64,000 nt of DNA from contig CAWERR010000009.1 of NCBI GenBank assembly GCA_963811585.1, positions 682,001-746,000 of the forward strand, written 5' to 3'. Position numbers and translations under genes: made by a program. Shown in pieces: positions 1-9,681 of the stretch (positions are counted from its first letter, which is position 1; each line of letters begins with the position of its first letter). The notes under the pieces were generated by a model. That model searched no databases and was not told where the DNA came from. It saw only the letters and a list, made by a program, of their open reading frames with translations. Source of the stretch: JACDHG01 sp963811585 (lineage in GTDB: Bacteria > Actinomycetota > Actinomycetes > Propionibacteriales > Nocardioidaceae).

Positions 1-1377
1 GCCCGAACGGTGTTCTCCCAGGTGCGCGCGACGAGGTTCCCCCACCACTGTCCCAGCCCCCACAGGTCGGTGCCCAGGACCCCGGTATAGGTCAGGGACG
101 TGTTGCCGTTGTCCTCTTCGAAGGCGAAGGTCTCCTCGACCTGGGGGACCGGGCCGCGCACCAGCCGGAACCGGATCTGCTCCGGTGGGTTGAGCACCAC
201 GGTCTCGACGGTGACCGCGGTGAGCCGGCCGCCGATCGGGGTGCGGTGAGCGGCCAGGAGCATGCCCCCGGCCCGTTCGAGGATCTGTACCTTCTCGCGC
301 ATCGCCCGGGTCTGCCGTTCGGCGTAGGGGGCGGCGGCCGCGGCGAACACCCGCTCGCGGGGCGCATCGATGGTGAGGGTGATCGGGCCCAGCGGCCGGG
401 TCCGGCGGCCGACGCCGAGGTCCACGGTCAGGGCGCCGGTCACTGCGCCGAGATAGAGCCCGGCCGCGCCGCCGGTGACGGCCAGACCGAGGCCCAGCGC
501 GCGAGGAAGTGCGCGAGCCACCCTCATGCCTGCCCGCCGGAGGGCCCATGCGGTGGCTGGCTTCTCGGCGATGATGAGCACGTACCCGAGGATGCCATCG
601 CGGACGGCGGTGTGCGCGGCGTCGAGCACCGGTCGCACCCGCGCGAAGTCGATTCCGGCCTCCTCCAGCCGCGGGCGGGCGGTGATGCGCAGCAGGTCGA
701 GGCGGGCCTCGATCTGTCGGATCATCCGCTCGAGCGCGACCTGGTGGTGCTCGATCCGCAGCACCTGCAGTCCGGCGCCGGCGAGCAGATCCCGGTAGTC
801 GTCGGCGGTGCGGGCGTCGGCCACACACGCGATCCAGGCCTGCAGGGTGGTCAGCTCGGGGGGAAGCCGGTCGCGGTCGGCGGTCATGTCGGTGATCCCG
901 ATCCGGCCGCCGGGCTTCAGCACCCGCGCCATCTCGGCTACGGCGGTCTGCTTGTCGGGGAAGGTGCACAACGCGCACTCACAGGCCACGGCGTCCCAGC
1001 CGCCGTCGTCCAGCGGCAGGGCCTCGGCGTCCCCGAGGTGAAAGAGTCACCCGGTCGTCGAGCCCTCGGGCCGCGGCGGCGCCGGTGGCCAGCGCGACGT
1101 TGGCCGGCGACAGGTCGACTCCGTCGGCCTGGGCGTCGTACTCGGTGGCCGCGAGCAGCGCGGTGGTGCCGATGCCGGAGGCGATGTCGACCAGCCGACT
1201 GCCGGGGGCGAGGCCGAGCTGGTCGAGCAGCCGACGGGTGAGGGCCAATCCGCCGGGGTGGTAGGAGTCGCCGAGCAGCAGGGAGACCAGGTCGGAGGAG
1301 TAGCCGACCGCGCAGCAGGCCTTGATCGTCTCGCCGCCCCCGTGCGCGGACGCGGCGGGGGTCTGGTCGGTGGTCAT
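1..1377 (-). CDS. ArsM-like SAM methyltransferase fused to SRPBCC domain (partial, frameshifted)
   Basis: The N-terminal part is a class I SAM-dependent methyltransferase. It has the glycine-rich SAM loop VDIASGIG, an early CC pair (KACCAVGYSSD) and a Cys-rich ECALCTFPDK segment, a cysteine pattern reminiscent of ArsM-type enzymes. The reading frame continues without a stop through a short hydrophobic stretch into an SRPBCC/polyketide-cyclase domain (PITLTIDAPRERVFA) that runs off the left edge. One extra T in a TTT run near 1045 breaks the frame: deleting it restores VTLHLGDAEALPL. The ATG at 1377 overlaps the stop of the radical SAM gene by 4 bp, so the two are co-translated. Arsenic as substrate is inference only; a lipid or other thiol/metalloid substrate is equally possible. 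Confidence 0.7.
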
Positions 1378-2903
1378 GGCCGGGCCCGCTTCGAGCCGTG
1401 GGGTCCCTCGAGGAGGACCGGCTGCAGGGGTCGTGCGTTGGGCACCACCGGCGCCACCTCGACCCCGCTCATCTTCGCGCGGATCTCTTCGCGGTAGCCC
1501 ACGGAGTTGTAGGCGCAGAACGGGATCAGGCGCCCGTCGGGGGTGATCTCCTCCACGCAGCACTTCATCAGCTGGCGGACGTTGAGGGTGTAGGGGTCCT
1601 GGAAGTCCTGGACCACGATCATGAAGGCGTTCTCGGTGATCCCGGCCAGGGCCTCGGGGAGGTTGACCCCGCAGGCATCCGCGCAGTCCAGCGCTTCGGC
1701 GACCCGTGAGACAGAGTGGTGAGCCGGTCGTCATTGGTCTCGGTCCCCACGAACGCCGACGCGCTCCACAGCTTCTCCAGCGCCTCACGGATGGCGTAGT
1801 CGGGCACCACCCGGTTGGAGACGTAGTCGAGGTAGTCCTCGACCTGCAGCAGTCGCGGCACCGGGACCAACCCGAAGTCCTCGTCGTCGGGATGGCCCTG
1901 GGTGATCAGGTAGGTGATCGACCGGCAGGAGGGGGCGCAGCAGGGGACCGGGAAGAAGTCGTCGGTGGTGAACCACTGCGGCAGCTGGTCGGCGATCGCG
2001 TGCAGGACGTCGGAGTTGGTCAACCGGGTGAGCGGGTCGAACTCGACGTGGCGGCCCGAATGGGTGACCGGCTGGAAGGCCACGGAGCGGACGGCGGGGT
2101 GGCCCAGGCCGTGCCGGATGATGGGCCCGATCTCGTGCTCGTTGAGGTCCTTCTCGATCGCCGCGACCAGGGTGACCGTCAGCCCGGCCTCGGCACAGTT
2201 GTCCAGTGCCCGCTGCTTGGTCTCGCGCAGGTCGCGTCCCCGGATCGCGGTGTGAGTGGCGGCTTCGAGGCCGTCGAACTGCAGGTAGATGTTGACCCGG
2301 CGCCCGGGCCTGTTGCGCCGGCCGAGCTCGGCCACGAAGCCCTTGTCGGAGGCCAGCCGGATGCCGTTGGTGTTGAGGTTCACCGCGCCGATCGGGCGCT
2401 GCTGGGCGAGGTCGATCATGGCCAGGATGTCCTTGTGGATGGTGGGTTCTCCGCCGGAGAACATCACCACCTCCGGTTCCCCCTCGGCCGCGACGAACAC
2501 ATCGAGCATGGTCGCGCACTGCTCCAGGGTGATCGAGTAGCCGTCGGGCCCCTTGTCCCGCGGAGTCCCTGAGTCGGCGAAGCAGATCGGGCAGTCCAGG
2601 TTGCAGCCGGTGTTGACCTCGATGATGCCCAGGCAGGCGTGCTGCTTGTGCTCGGGGCAGAGTCCGCAGTCCGACGGGCAGCCGTCCTTGACCTCGGTCT
2701 GGGTCTGCAGTGGCCGGGTGCCGGGCTTGTTGAACCGCTGGATGTCGAGATACATCTGGGCGTCGCCGTAGACGCGGGCCTCGAACTCGCCGTGCTCGGC
2801 GCACGCGCTTGCGCAGGAACACCTGGTTGTCGCGGACGTTGACCTCGGCGTCGATCGTGGTCTTGCAGACCGGGCAGATGGATCGAGTCAGCTCGAGGAA
2901 CAC
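1374..2903 (-). CDS. Radical SAM protein, MJ0619/tetraether-synthase-like (two or three frameshifts)
   Basis: A roughly 500-residue radical SAM enzyme. A zinc-finger-like N-terminus (ICPVCKTTID) is followed by a Cys-rich segment (GCPSDCGLCPEHK) and the cluster motif GCNLDCPICF (CxxxCxxC). This layout fits the family that includes archaeal MJ0619 (pterin methylation) and Tes (lipid biphytanyl coupling). An extra G near 2803 interrupts KRCAEHGEFEARVYG, and a second shift near 1710 joins LTTLS to RVAEALDCADACGVNL before the conserved C-terminus FQDPYTLNVRQLMKCC. A GTG at 2903 opens the visible frame. An ATG at 2962 (MTNLDVAASPP) may be the true start if a third indel lies near 2935. Substrate unknown. 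The gene sits 4 bp into the methyltransferase gene, suggesting a two-enzyme pathway. Confidence 0.75.
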
Positions 2904-3047
2904 CTCGTCGCGGTCACGGTCGGCGGTTGAGGTGGGCTGGCGGCGACGTCAAGGTTGGTCATGACCTCGACGCTACGTCGCCCGCCGCGGCCCGGACCGT
3001 GTGCGGGCTTACATTCCCCCCACCGGTCGACGACCATGATGGGTGTC

Positions 3048-3260
3048 ATGAAACGGACCCCGACGAACCAGGCGCCCGCGGATCGCACCTCTGGCGAAAC
3101 GGCAGCAGACCGCCCGGGCCCGCTCGCTGTCTGGCGGATCGGGATCACCGGCGGACTGACCGCAATCCTGTGCTGCGTCGGGCCCACGGTGCTGGGTATA
3201 GCGGTCGGCACCTACGTCGTGCTGTACGCGGTCACCACGTGGCTAGGCACGCTTGCCTGA
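3048..3260 (+). pseudogene. MerT-like small membrane protein, apparently internally deleted
   Basis: A 70-residue product starting at ATG 3048. It has a hydrophilic N-terminus, then one membrane segment with a Cys pair (ILCCVGPTVLGI), as in MerT-type mercury transporters and related actinobacterial proteins. The sequence then jumps straight to a C-terminal-looking segment (YVVLYAVTTWLG). Full-length relatives have about three membrane segments, so the middle appears to be missing in frame. It is divergent from the radical SAM gene. A functional single-helix protein cannot be excluded. Confidence 0.45.
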
Positions 3261-3388
3261 CGTGATGGCCGATGCTCGCGGCGCCGACTGCCGGTCCAAA
3301 CGGCCAACCATGAGCCGCGCTAGGTGATCATTCACGACGAAACCTCGACAGGGTGCCCCGCGGATCACCGCGCGCGACAATGTGCTGC

Positions 3389-3841
3389 ATGAGTGTCGAC
3401 GTCCAGGTGGAGACCACGATCAATCGATCTCCGGTGGTGGTTGCTGCGTTCGCGGGCGACCCCACCAACGCGCCACGGTGGTACGCCAACATCAGGTCCG
3501 TGGACTGGCAGACACCGCCTCCCGTCGCCGTCGGCTCCCGCATGGACTTCGTCGCCCACTTCCTCGGGAGACGCCTGGCCTATACCTACGAAGTGGTCGA
3601 GCTCGAGGCCGTGCGTCGGCTGATGATGCGCACGGCCGACGGCCCGTTCCCGATGGAGACTACGTACACCTGGGAGCCGGCAGGCGAGCACGCGACGAGG
3701 ATGACACTGCGCAATCGGGGCAACCCGGCGGGCTTCTCGCGATTCGCCGCGCCACTGATGGAGCGCGCAATGCGGCGGGCCACGACCAAGGACCTGGCGC
3801 GCCTCAAGGTGATGCTCGAGTCAACCGGGGAGACCACTTGA
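3389..3841 (+). CDS. SRPBCC family protein
   Basis: A 150-residue protein of the START/Bet v1-like SRPBCC fold, which binds hydrophobic ligands. It begins with VDVQVETTINRSPVVVAAFAGDP, the usual first strand and helix of the family, and ends with the long C-terminal helix (APLMERAMRRATTKDLARLK). I chose ATG 3389. In-frame alternatives at 3353 and 3380 only add a low-complexity extension. The gene stands alone between two damaged genes. No ligand can be inferred. Confidence 0.7.
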   Translation: MSVDVQVETTINRSPVVVAAFAGDPTNAPRWYANIRSVDWQTPPPVAVGSRMDFVAHFLGRRLAYTYEVVELEAVRRLMMRTADGPFPMETTYTWEPAGEHATRMTLRNRGNPAGFSRFAAPLMERAMRRATTKDLARLKVMLESTGETT

Positions 3842-3956
3842 TGGCATGCGACGACGACCTCGTCGCGCCGGCGCGCGGACTGATGGCCCCGGTGACGGCC
3901 GTCGACGAAGCTGATCGGCCGGTATCCGGAAGCCGCCTTTGACGTCTCTCGACCGC

Positions 3957-4302
3957 TGGAAGCAGCGTCGTGCTGCCGCTCGGGTCTCCACGACAGCAGG
4001 TCGGTGACGACGTAATGGACACGCTGCTCGTCGGGGCCGAGCCGTTCGCTTATGTCCGCGAGTGCTTCGCGCGAGATGTCGAGCAGGGTGACGTCGGTGC
4101 GGCCGTCGGCGAGGAGTTCGTCGGCGAGCGTGCCAGCCCCCGCGCCGACGTCCACCATCGCACCGGGCTGTGTGGCCAGCAAGGAGACCGAGGTGTCGTG
4201 ACTTTCCTCAAACCGCGACACCTCATCGTTGGCCTTGGTCGCGAACACGGCGTCCCAGTGCTCGGCGCGGTCGCGGGGTGTGACCGATCGACGTGCCGTC
4301 AT
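3957..4302 (-). pseudogene. Truncated class I SAM methyltransferase
   Basis: Starting at ATG 4302, which overlaps the previous stop by 4 bp, the first about 115 residues match a SAM methyltransferase. Seen are RDRAEHWDAVFATK, the SAM loop VDVGAGAGTLAD, the acidic strand end TLLDIS and YVVTDLLSWRPE. After this point the expected segment with the conserved Trp-His-Asp-Arg loop and the rest of the fold is absent, and the frame runs into unrelated sequence opposite the SRPBCC gene. The 3' half was therefore lost by deletion or rearrangement near 3957. The 4-bp overlap with the DUF2892 gene shows it was once the last gene of that operon. Confidence 0.6.
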
Positions 4303-4502
4303 CGGAAGGCACACCCGCTTGTGACGCCGAGGCGGCGGAAGGCGACCGCGGCGTGGCAGAACCCGGTGACGCTCGGTTGCAGCAGGTTGAGTCCGAGAAA
4401 GGCGGTTAGCAGGAGCCACCACGGGGAGACCGTGGCCGCGAGAAGGGCGCTGATCAGCGTTATGGTGCCAGCGAGGAAGAGGACGGCGCGGTCGAGGTTC
4501 AC
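4299..4502 (-). CDS. DUF2892-type inner-membrane protein (YgaP-like)
   Basis: A 67-residue protein from GTG 4502. Two membrane helices (AVLFLAGTITLISALLAA and WWLLLTAFLGLNLLQ) are followed by GFCHAA, the hallmark of the small DUF2892/YgaP membrane domain that often accompanies rhodaneses. It overlaps the upstream Cys-rich gene and the downstream methyltransferase by 4 bp each. Its position beside the sulfur island fits a role in sulfane-sulfur handling at the membrane, but this is inference. Confidence 0.65.
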   Translation of the reverse strand: MNLDRAVLFLAGTITLISALLAATVSPWWLLLTAFLGLNLLQPSVTGFCHAAVAFRRLGVTSGCAFR

Positions 4503-4666
4503 GACCGGCCGCCGAAGAGCCGGCCGAAGAAGCCCGAGCCGGATTCGCGGGGGTGGCCCGGGCAGCGGTCGGCGCGCGGGACGCCGGCCAGGACCTGGTC
4601 GACGTGCTGGCCGCAGCCGGCCCAGCTCGCCTTGCCGCACTTGTTGCAGGTGGTTGCTCGACACAT
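4499..4666 (-). CDS. Small Cys-rich protein (55 aa)
   Basis: An intact 55-residue frame from ATG 4666 to TGA 4499. It holds a compact zinc-ribbon-like start (CRATTCNKCGKASWAGCGQH) with five cysteines, a sixth Cys (DRCPGH) and a basic, Phe/Gly-rich tail (GFFGRLFGGRS). Similar short proteins occur in actinobacteria as uncharacterised proteins. The coupling GTGA overlap to the DUF2892 gene and the Cys pairs suggest metal binding or a redox function, but no activity is known. Confidence 0.6.
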   Translation of the reverse strand: MCRATTCNKCGKASWAGCGQHVDQVLAGVPRADRCPGHPRESGSGFFGRLFGGRS

Positions 4667-4776
4667 GGTGGTGCTCCGTTCGGTGGTGGTGAGTCTGACG
4701 AGGTGACGGGAGAGAGGAAGGGGTGCGGCCCGGGAGCGTCCGGGGGACGACGCCCCGGGCCATCAGGGGACGACGC

Positions 4777-6960
4777 TCAGCCGTGGGAGAACGTGATCGT
4801 CGGCAGCACGCGGCGCAGCCAGGCGGGTGACCACCAGGCTGCCTTGCCGCGTGAGGCGCAGCATGACGGGCAGCAGCACCAGGCGCACGAGGAAGGCGTC
4901 GAGCAGGACGGCGACGCCGAGCACGATGCCCATCTCCTTGGGCGGCAGCGGGCCGGAGAGCGCGAAGGTGAAGAACACTGCGACCATGACGGCACCGGCC
5001 GCGAAGATCACCCGGCCGGAGTGGGCCAGCGAGCCGACCATTGCGTCCTTCGGGTCGCCTGAGTGCTCGTAGGACTCCTTGGCCGAGGCGAGCAGGAAGA
5101 CGGTGTAGTCCATCGCGATCGCGAAGATCATCGCGAAGAAGAACACCGGAGCCCACGCGTCCAGGAAGCCCTGGCTCTCGAAGCCGAGGAGTCCGGAGCC
5201 GTATCCCTCCTGGAACACCAGGCGCGCTACGCCGAACGCCGCGGCGGTCGACAGCAGGCTCGGCGAGCGTACCGAGCAGCGAGATCAGCGGCGCTTGCAG
5301 GGCGACCAGCAGCAAAAGGAAGCCGAGCGCGAGCACGACGCCGATCACCAGCGGGGTGGAGTCGTCGAGCTGGGCCTTGAGGTCGAGATTCTCAACCGGG
5401 GCCCCGCCGACGAGGGCGCTGGCGGGCAGGTCGGCGCGCAGCCGGTCGACCGTGGCGCCGAGCTCGGGGTCGGACGGGTCGACGGTCGGGACGGCCGAGA
5501 TCAGCACCAGACCGCAGTCGTCGGCGGCGGACATGCGCCGGCAACGCGCCGGCGATGCCGTCGTCGGAGGAGAGCACGGTGGACGCGGTGTCGGCGTCGG
5601 TGGCCTTCAGGACGATCTGCAGCGTGCCGGGCGCGCCCTCGCCGAAGGACTCCTGCACGAGGTCATAGCCGATGCGGGCGCTGGCGTCCTCGGGCAGGAC
5701 CTTGATCGAGGGCATCGCGGTCTTGAGGCCGATGATCGGCGCGGCCAGGGCCAGCAGCACGATCAGCGAGCCGAGGCCCCAGGCAACAGGCCGCTTCCAG
5801 AGCCGCTCACCCCAGCCGGCGAACTTCGCGGAGCGGTGCTCCCCGCTCGTTGACCCAGGGCAGCGCGAGGCTGGTTGATCCTGTGGTCGAGCTTGAAGAG
5901 CACCAGCGGCAGCAGGGTCAGCGTGGCCGCGAGGACGAAGATCACCGACAGCATGATCCCACCGGCCATGGAACGGAAGGACGGCGACGGCACCAGCATC
6001 ACGGCCGACAGCGAGATCAGCACGGTCGACGCCGGAGAGCAGGACCGCCTTGCCGGCGGTGTCCATCGTCTCCGCGATCGCCTGGCGCGCAGAGTTGCCG
6101 GCACCCATCCGTGACGCGCGGTAGCGCACGACGAGGAAGAGCGCATAGTCGATGCCCAGCGCGAGAGCGAACATCATCGCGAAGTTCATCGCCCAGATCG
6201 AGACCGGGACGAGCTCGTTGATCAGCACCAGCGATCCGGCCGACGCGACCAGTCCGGCCAGCGTCAGGATCAACGGGAGGCCGGCCGCGACGAGCGCGCC
6301 GAAGGCGAGCACCAGGATCGCCATCGTGACCGGCCAGGAGACCATCTCGGACTTGAGCATCGCGTCGAGGTTGGCCTCGTTGAAGTCCGACCAGAGCAGC
6401 GAGGAACCGGTCGGGTTGACCTGGACACCGTCGACGGACACGTCCTGCAGCTCGCCCTTGAGGTCGGTCGCGACGCGCACCATCTCGTTGGTGTCGGCGC
6501 CGGCACCCGCGAGGACGATCGCGGTGCTGCCGTCCTGACTCACTGTCGCGCCGGGCATCGGCGCGATGACGTCCGCGATGCGGGGCTCGGCCTCGAGGAT
6601 CGCGGTGACGCGGGCAAGTACGTCGGCGCCCCACGCCCTCGGTGACGGCTGGCCATCAGTCGAGTGCACCACCACCTGGATCGCCGACGAGGCGTTGCCG
6701 CCGAAGCTCTCCTGGGCCAGTTCGCGGGCCGCGACGGACTCGGAGCCGTCGGCCTGCCAGCCCGCGCCGGACAGGTTGTGCTCGACCTGCGGGGCGAACG
6801 CGCCGAGGCCGACGATCAGCAGCAGCCAGACGCCGGTTACGAGCTTGACGTGCCCTGTGACCCAGACGCCGAGGCGCCCGAGGGGACCGGGCCGGAAGCC
6901 TGGTGTGAAGTCGGGGTGAGGCGAGCTCGCGCGGCTCGTGGTCGTGGTCGTGGTGCTCAT
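4777..6960 (-). CDS. MMPL-family RND transporter (five frameshifts)
   Basis: About 725 residues reconstructed across frames from ATG 6960. The two-fold MMPL architecture is clear. TM1 (KLVTGVWLLLIVGLGAF) is followed by a large extracytoplasmic loop and a TM bundle with GIDYALFLVVRYR, then a second TM (GLGSLIVLLALAAPIIGL), a second loop and TM bundle with AIAMDYTVFLLAS. The C-terminal pattern WWSPAWLRRVLP ends at 4777. Frames break near 6035, 5860, 5535, 5265 and 4845. Every domain is present in order, so sequencing error is more likely than a decayed gene. MMPL proteins export lipids or drugs. The substrate here is unknown. Confidence 0.7.
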
Positions 6961-6994
6961 GAGGGTTCCGTTCGGTGTGAGAGGTGAGCAGGGA

Positions 6995-7817
6995 TCAGAG
7001 GAGGGCGGGCAGGGCCTGCGTTGCGGTGTAACCCGCGACGGCGAGGACCAGGACGGTGAACGCGGCGGAGAGTCGGCGGGTGTCGACGCGGTCGGCGAGC
7101 CGGGCGCCGGCGACGGCGGCGAGCGCCGAGGCGAGGGTGAGGACCAGGACGACGCCCCAGTCGGGGGTCGAGGCCGACGCCGGCCCGCGTCGCGAGGGCG
7201 GCCGCGCTGGTGATCGTGATGACGACAAGCGACGTGCCGGCGGCATACGGCAGAGGGAGCGCGAGCGCGAGGAGCAGTGCGGGCACGACGAGGAACCCGC
7301 CGCCCACACCGAGGAAGCCGGTGAGCAGCCCGACGAGCGTGGCGGTGACGAGCACATTCAGCGCGCGTGGGCAGGCGCAGGCGAAGGTCGGGCTGAAGGT
7401 GATGATCGGGTCGTCCAGCGCGGGCCGGGCGGCGTGGGCCGGGTCGGCGGCGCGGTGGTGCAGCAGCCGCCACGCCATCACCGCGCCGACGAGCAGCATC
7501 AGCGCGGCGAAGGCGGCGAGCAGGACATCTTCGTCGACGTGGGCCGAGGCCTTGGCGCCGAGCACCGCGCCCCCGATCGCGACGATCCCGAACGTCGCGC
7601 CCCGGGCGAGCAGCACGTTGCCGGCCCGGAGGGCCGTGACCGCGCCGATCAGTGCTGTCACACCGACGACCACCAGCGACCCTGTGGTCGCCTGGGCGGG
7701 GGACTGGTCGAGGAGGTAGACCAGGACGGGTACGGCGAGGATCGACCCACCGCCGCCGAGCGCGCCCAGGCTGAGCCCGATCAGCGCCCCGGCCACGATC
7801 GCGAGCACGAGGGTCAC
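6995..7817 (-). CDS. TauE/SafE-family sulfite/organosulfonate exporter (one frameshift)
   Basis: About 273 residues from GTG 7817, overlapping the MBL-rhodanese stop by 4 bp. It has the TauE signature GALGGGGSILAVPVL early and the second repeat LTGFLGVGGGFLVVPAL, spread over about eight membrane helices. An extra C in a five-C run near 7180 shifts the frame: removing it gives GLDPDWGVVLVLTLASAL and a natural end at 6995. In persulfide-detoxifying operons this family is thought to export sulfite formed by persulfide dioxygenase. The gene order here is the same. Confidence 0.8.
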
Positions 7818-9206
7818 GCGTCGGGGCCGACCAGGTGCAGGCCGACCTTCTCGGCGTTCTCGAAGCTGTCGTCGATCGCGACCAGGCGGCGACCGGCTGC
7901 GTCGAGAATCGAGGCGGCCACACTGGCGCGGTAGCCGCTGGCGCAGTGCACCCACAGCTCGCCTTCGGGGACCTCGCCAACGCGCCGGGGCAGCTCGTGA
8001 ATGGGAATGTTGACCGCGTCCTTGATCCGGGCCTTGTCGTGTTCGTCGGCGCGGCGGACGTCGAGGACCACCACCGGGCGGTGTCGGCGCACCTGCTCGA
8101 GGTCGGCGAAGGTGCCGGTCGGGAACGACGCGAGTGCTTCGTCGGTCCAGTCCTCGGGACCGCCTGTGGCCTGGGCGGCGGGACGGTCGATGCCGATCCG
8201 GACGAGCTCGCGCTGGGCCTCAGCGACATCCTCGGGAGTCTCGCCGAGCAGGGTGACCGGGGTGCCCCAGGTGATCAGCCAGCCCAGGTAGGTCGCGAAC
8301 GCGCCGTCGAGGCCGAAGTTGAGCGTGCCGGGCGCGTGCCCGGCGGCGAACGCGGTTCGGTTGCGCAGGTCGACGACCCACTCGCCGGCCTCGATGCGCC
8401 GGCGGAGCTCCCCTGGCGTCGGCGGCCGAGGGCAGAGCGAGATCAGGCTCGGAGGGGCCGGCCGCGTTGGCGGGACTCATATGGGCGTAGTAGGCGGGGA
8501 AGGCGCCGAGTCCGTCGAGGAGCTCGCGGACGTAGGTCTCCTCATCCTGGGTGAGGACCGGGTTGGTCTTCTTCTCCTGCCCGATCGTGGACTCGGTGGC
8601 ATCGGACTGGGTGGCGGCGCAGAACGAGCCGAAGCCGTGGGTAGGGAAGACCCCCGCCTGGTCGGGCAGGAGGCCTGCCAGCTTGTGGGCCGAGGAGTGC
8701 TGGTGGCGGACCAGCGCGTCGGTGTGCTCCTCGCCGAGCAGGTCAGGGCGGCCGGTCGCGCCGAAGAGCAGCGAGCCACCGGAGAAGACACCAACGTCGG
8801 TGCCGTCATTACCGGCCCCGCGTCGGGCGGTGTCACACAGTGCGTAAGAGAGATGGGTGAACGTGTGGCCGGGGGTGGCCAGTGCAGTGATCTCCATGCG
8901 CTCGCCGACCCGGATCCGCTCGCCGTCTGCCACGGGCGTGCGGTCGAAGGAGACGTCCTCGGCACCATTGACGACGTACGCCGCGCCTGTGGCCGCCGCC
9001 AAGGCGAAGCCGCCGGTCACGTAGTCGTTGTGGATGTGAGTCTCGAACACGTGGGTGAGTCGGACGCTGTGCTCGGCCAGCAGCGCGAGCACGCGGTCGA
9101 TGTCGCGCTGGGGGTCGACGACGAACGCGACCTCGTCGTCGTGGACGAGGTAGCTCCGGTCGCCCAGGGTCGGGGTCTCGATCGGGATCACGGTGAGCTC
9201 GCTCAT
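7814..9206 (-). CDS. MBL-fold hydrolase with two rhodanese domains (CstB-like; one frameshift)
   Basis: About 464 residues, the size and layout of CstB-type persulfide dioxygenase/sulfurtransferases. Residues 1-240 form a metallo-beta-lactamase domain with H57, H59 and D61 (THIHNDYVTGG) and PGHTFTH. A first rhodanese-like domain carries no obvious Cys loop. A C-terminal rhodanese has the CASGYR active loop. One extra G in a GGGG run near 8415 breaks the frame between the domains (ADARELRRRIEAGEWVVDL is restored). The usual Asp metal ligand of the GD pair before GRPDL is replaced by Gly (SGGSLLFGATGRPDL). It overlaps genes on both sides by 4 bp in a sulfur-oxidation operon. Confidence 0.8.
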
Positions 9207-9529
9207 CGGGCCGCTCCCGTCTCGACGCCGCGGACGACCGGGCGGCCGGAGCGCATCCAGGCAGTGGTGCCGCCGACCACGTTGACGGCGTCGAAGCCCT
9301 GGGTCAGCAGGACGTCGGCCATCGCCGCACTGCGGTTGCCCGAGGCGCAGACGAGGTGGACGGGGGAGGTGCGGTCGAGCTCGTCGAGCCGGGAAGTCAG
9401 CCGACCCATGCGAATGCTGGTGGCGCCGGGGACGTGGGCGTCGGAGTACTCGCTGGTCTCGCGGACGTCAATGACTGCCGCCCCCTGGTCGAGGGCCGTG
9501 GCGAGCTGGTCGATGTTGAACTCACGCAT
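9203..9529 (-). CDS. Single-domain rhodanese sulfurtransferase
   Basis: A 108-residue rhodanese domain with the conserved AAVIDVRE strand and the active-site loop VCASGNRS (CxxGxR type). ATG 9529 is preceded by AGGAAGGA at good spacing, so it is preferred over upstream in-frame starts up to 9562. It is the first gene of the minus-strand sulfur operon, directly after the paired C/G palindromes. It probably carries persulfide sulfur to or from the MBL-rhodanese protein encoded 4 bp downstream. Confidence 0.85.
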   Translation of the reverse strand: MREFNIDQLATALDQGAAVIDVRETSEYSDAHVPGATSIRMGRLTSRLDELDRTSPVHLVCASGNRSAAMADVLLTQGFDAVNVVGGTTAWMRSGRPVVRGVETGAAR

Positions 9530-9570
9530 GTGTCGGTGTCCTTCCTGGCCCATCCGAGCCACCTCGTGTG

Positions 9571-9623
9571 AACCCCCCAGGGGGTTAGGATCAAGAAGTT
9601 AGCACAACCCCCCGGGGGGTTGT
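9571..9623. promoter_or_regulatory. Two CsoR/CstR-type operators in a divergent promoter
   Basis: Two palindromes lie between the divergent rhodanese and DUF302 genes. The first is 9571-9586, AACCCCC-CA-GGGGGTT. The second is 9604-9623, a perfect 20-bp palindrome ACAACCCCCCGGGGGGTTGT. CsoR-family repressors bind C-tract/G-tract inverted repeats of this kind. One site probably covers each promoter, controlled by the repressor encoded at 10107. Confidence 0.75.
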
Positions 9624-9681
9624 ACAGTGAGAGCATGAGGCGCCTGGGATGGGCCCTCGAGACCCGATGGAAGGCAGCACC

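Noticed and set aside
246..1241. Long plus-strand frame opposite the methyltransferase
   Set aside because: Low-complexity Gly/Arg/Pro composition typical of antisense frames in high-GC DNA. The minus strand has clear domain motifs.
5392..8229. A 945-codon minus-strand open frame
   Set aside because: It stitches pieces of the MBL-rhodanese, TauE and MMPL genes from different frames because of indels. It is not one protein.
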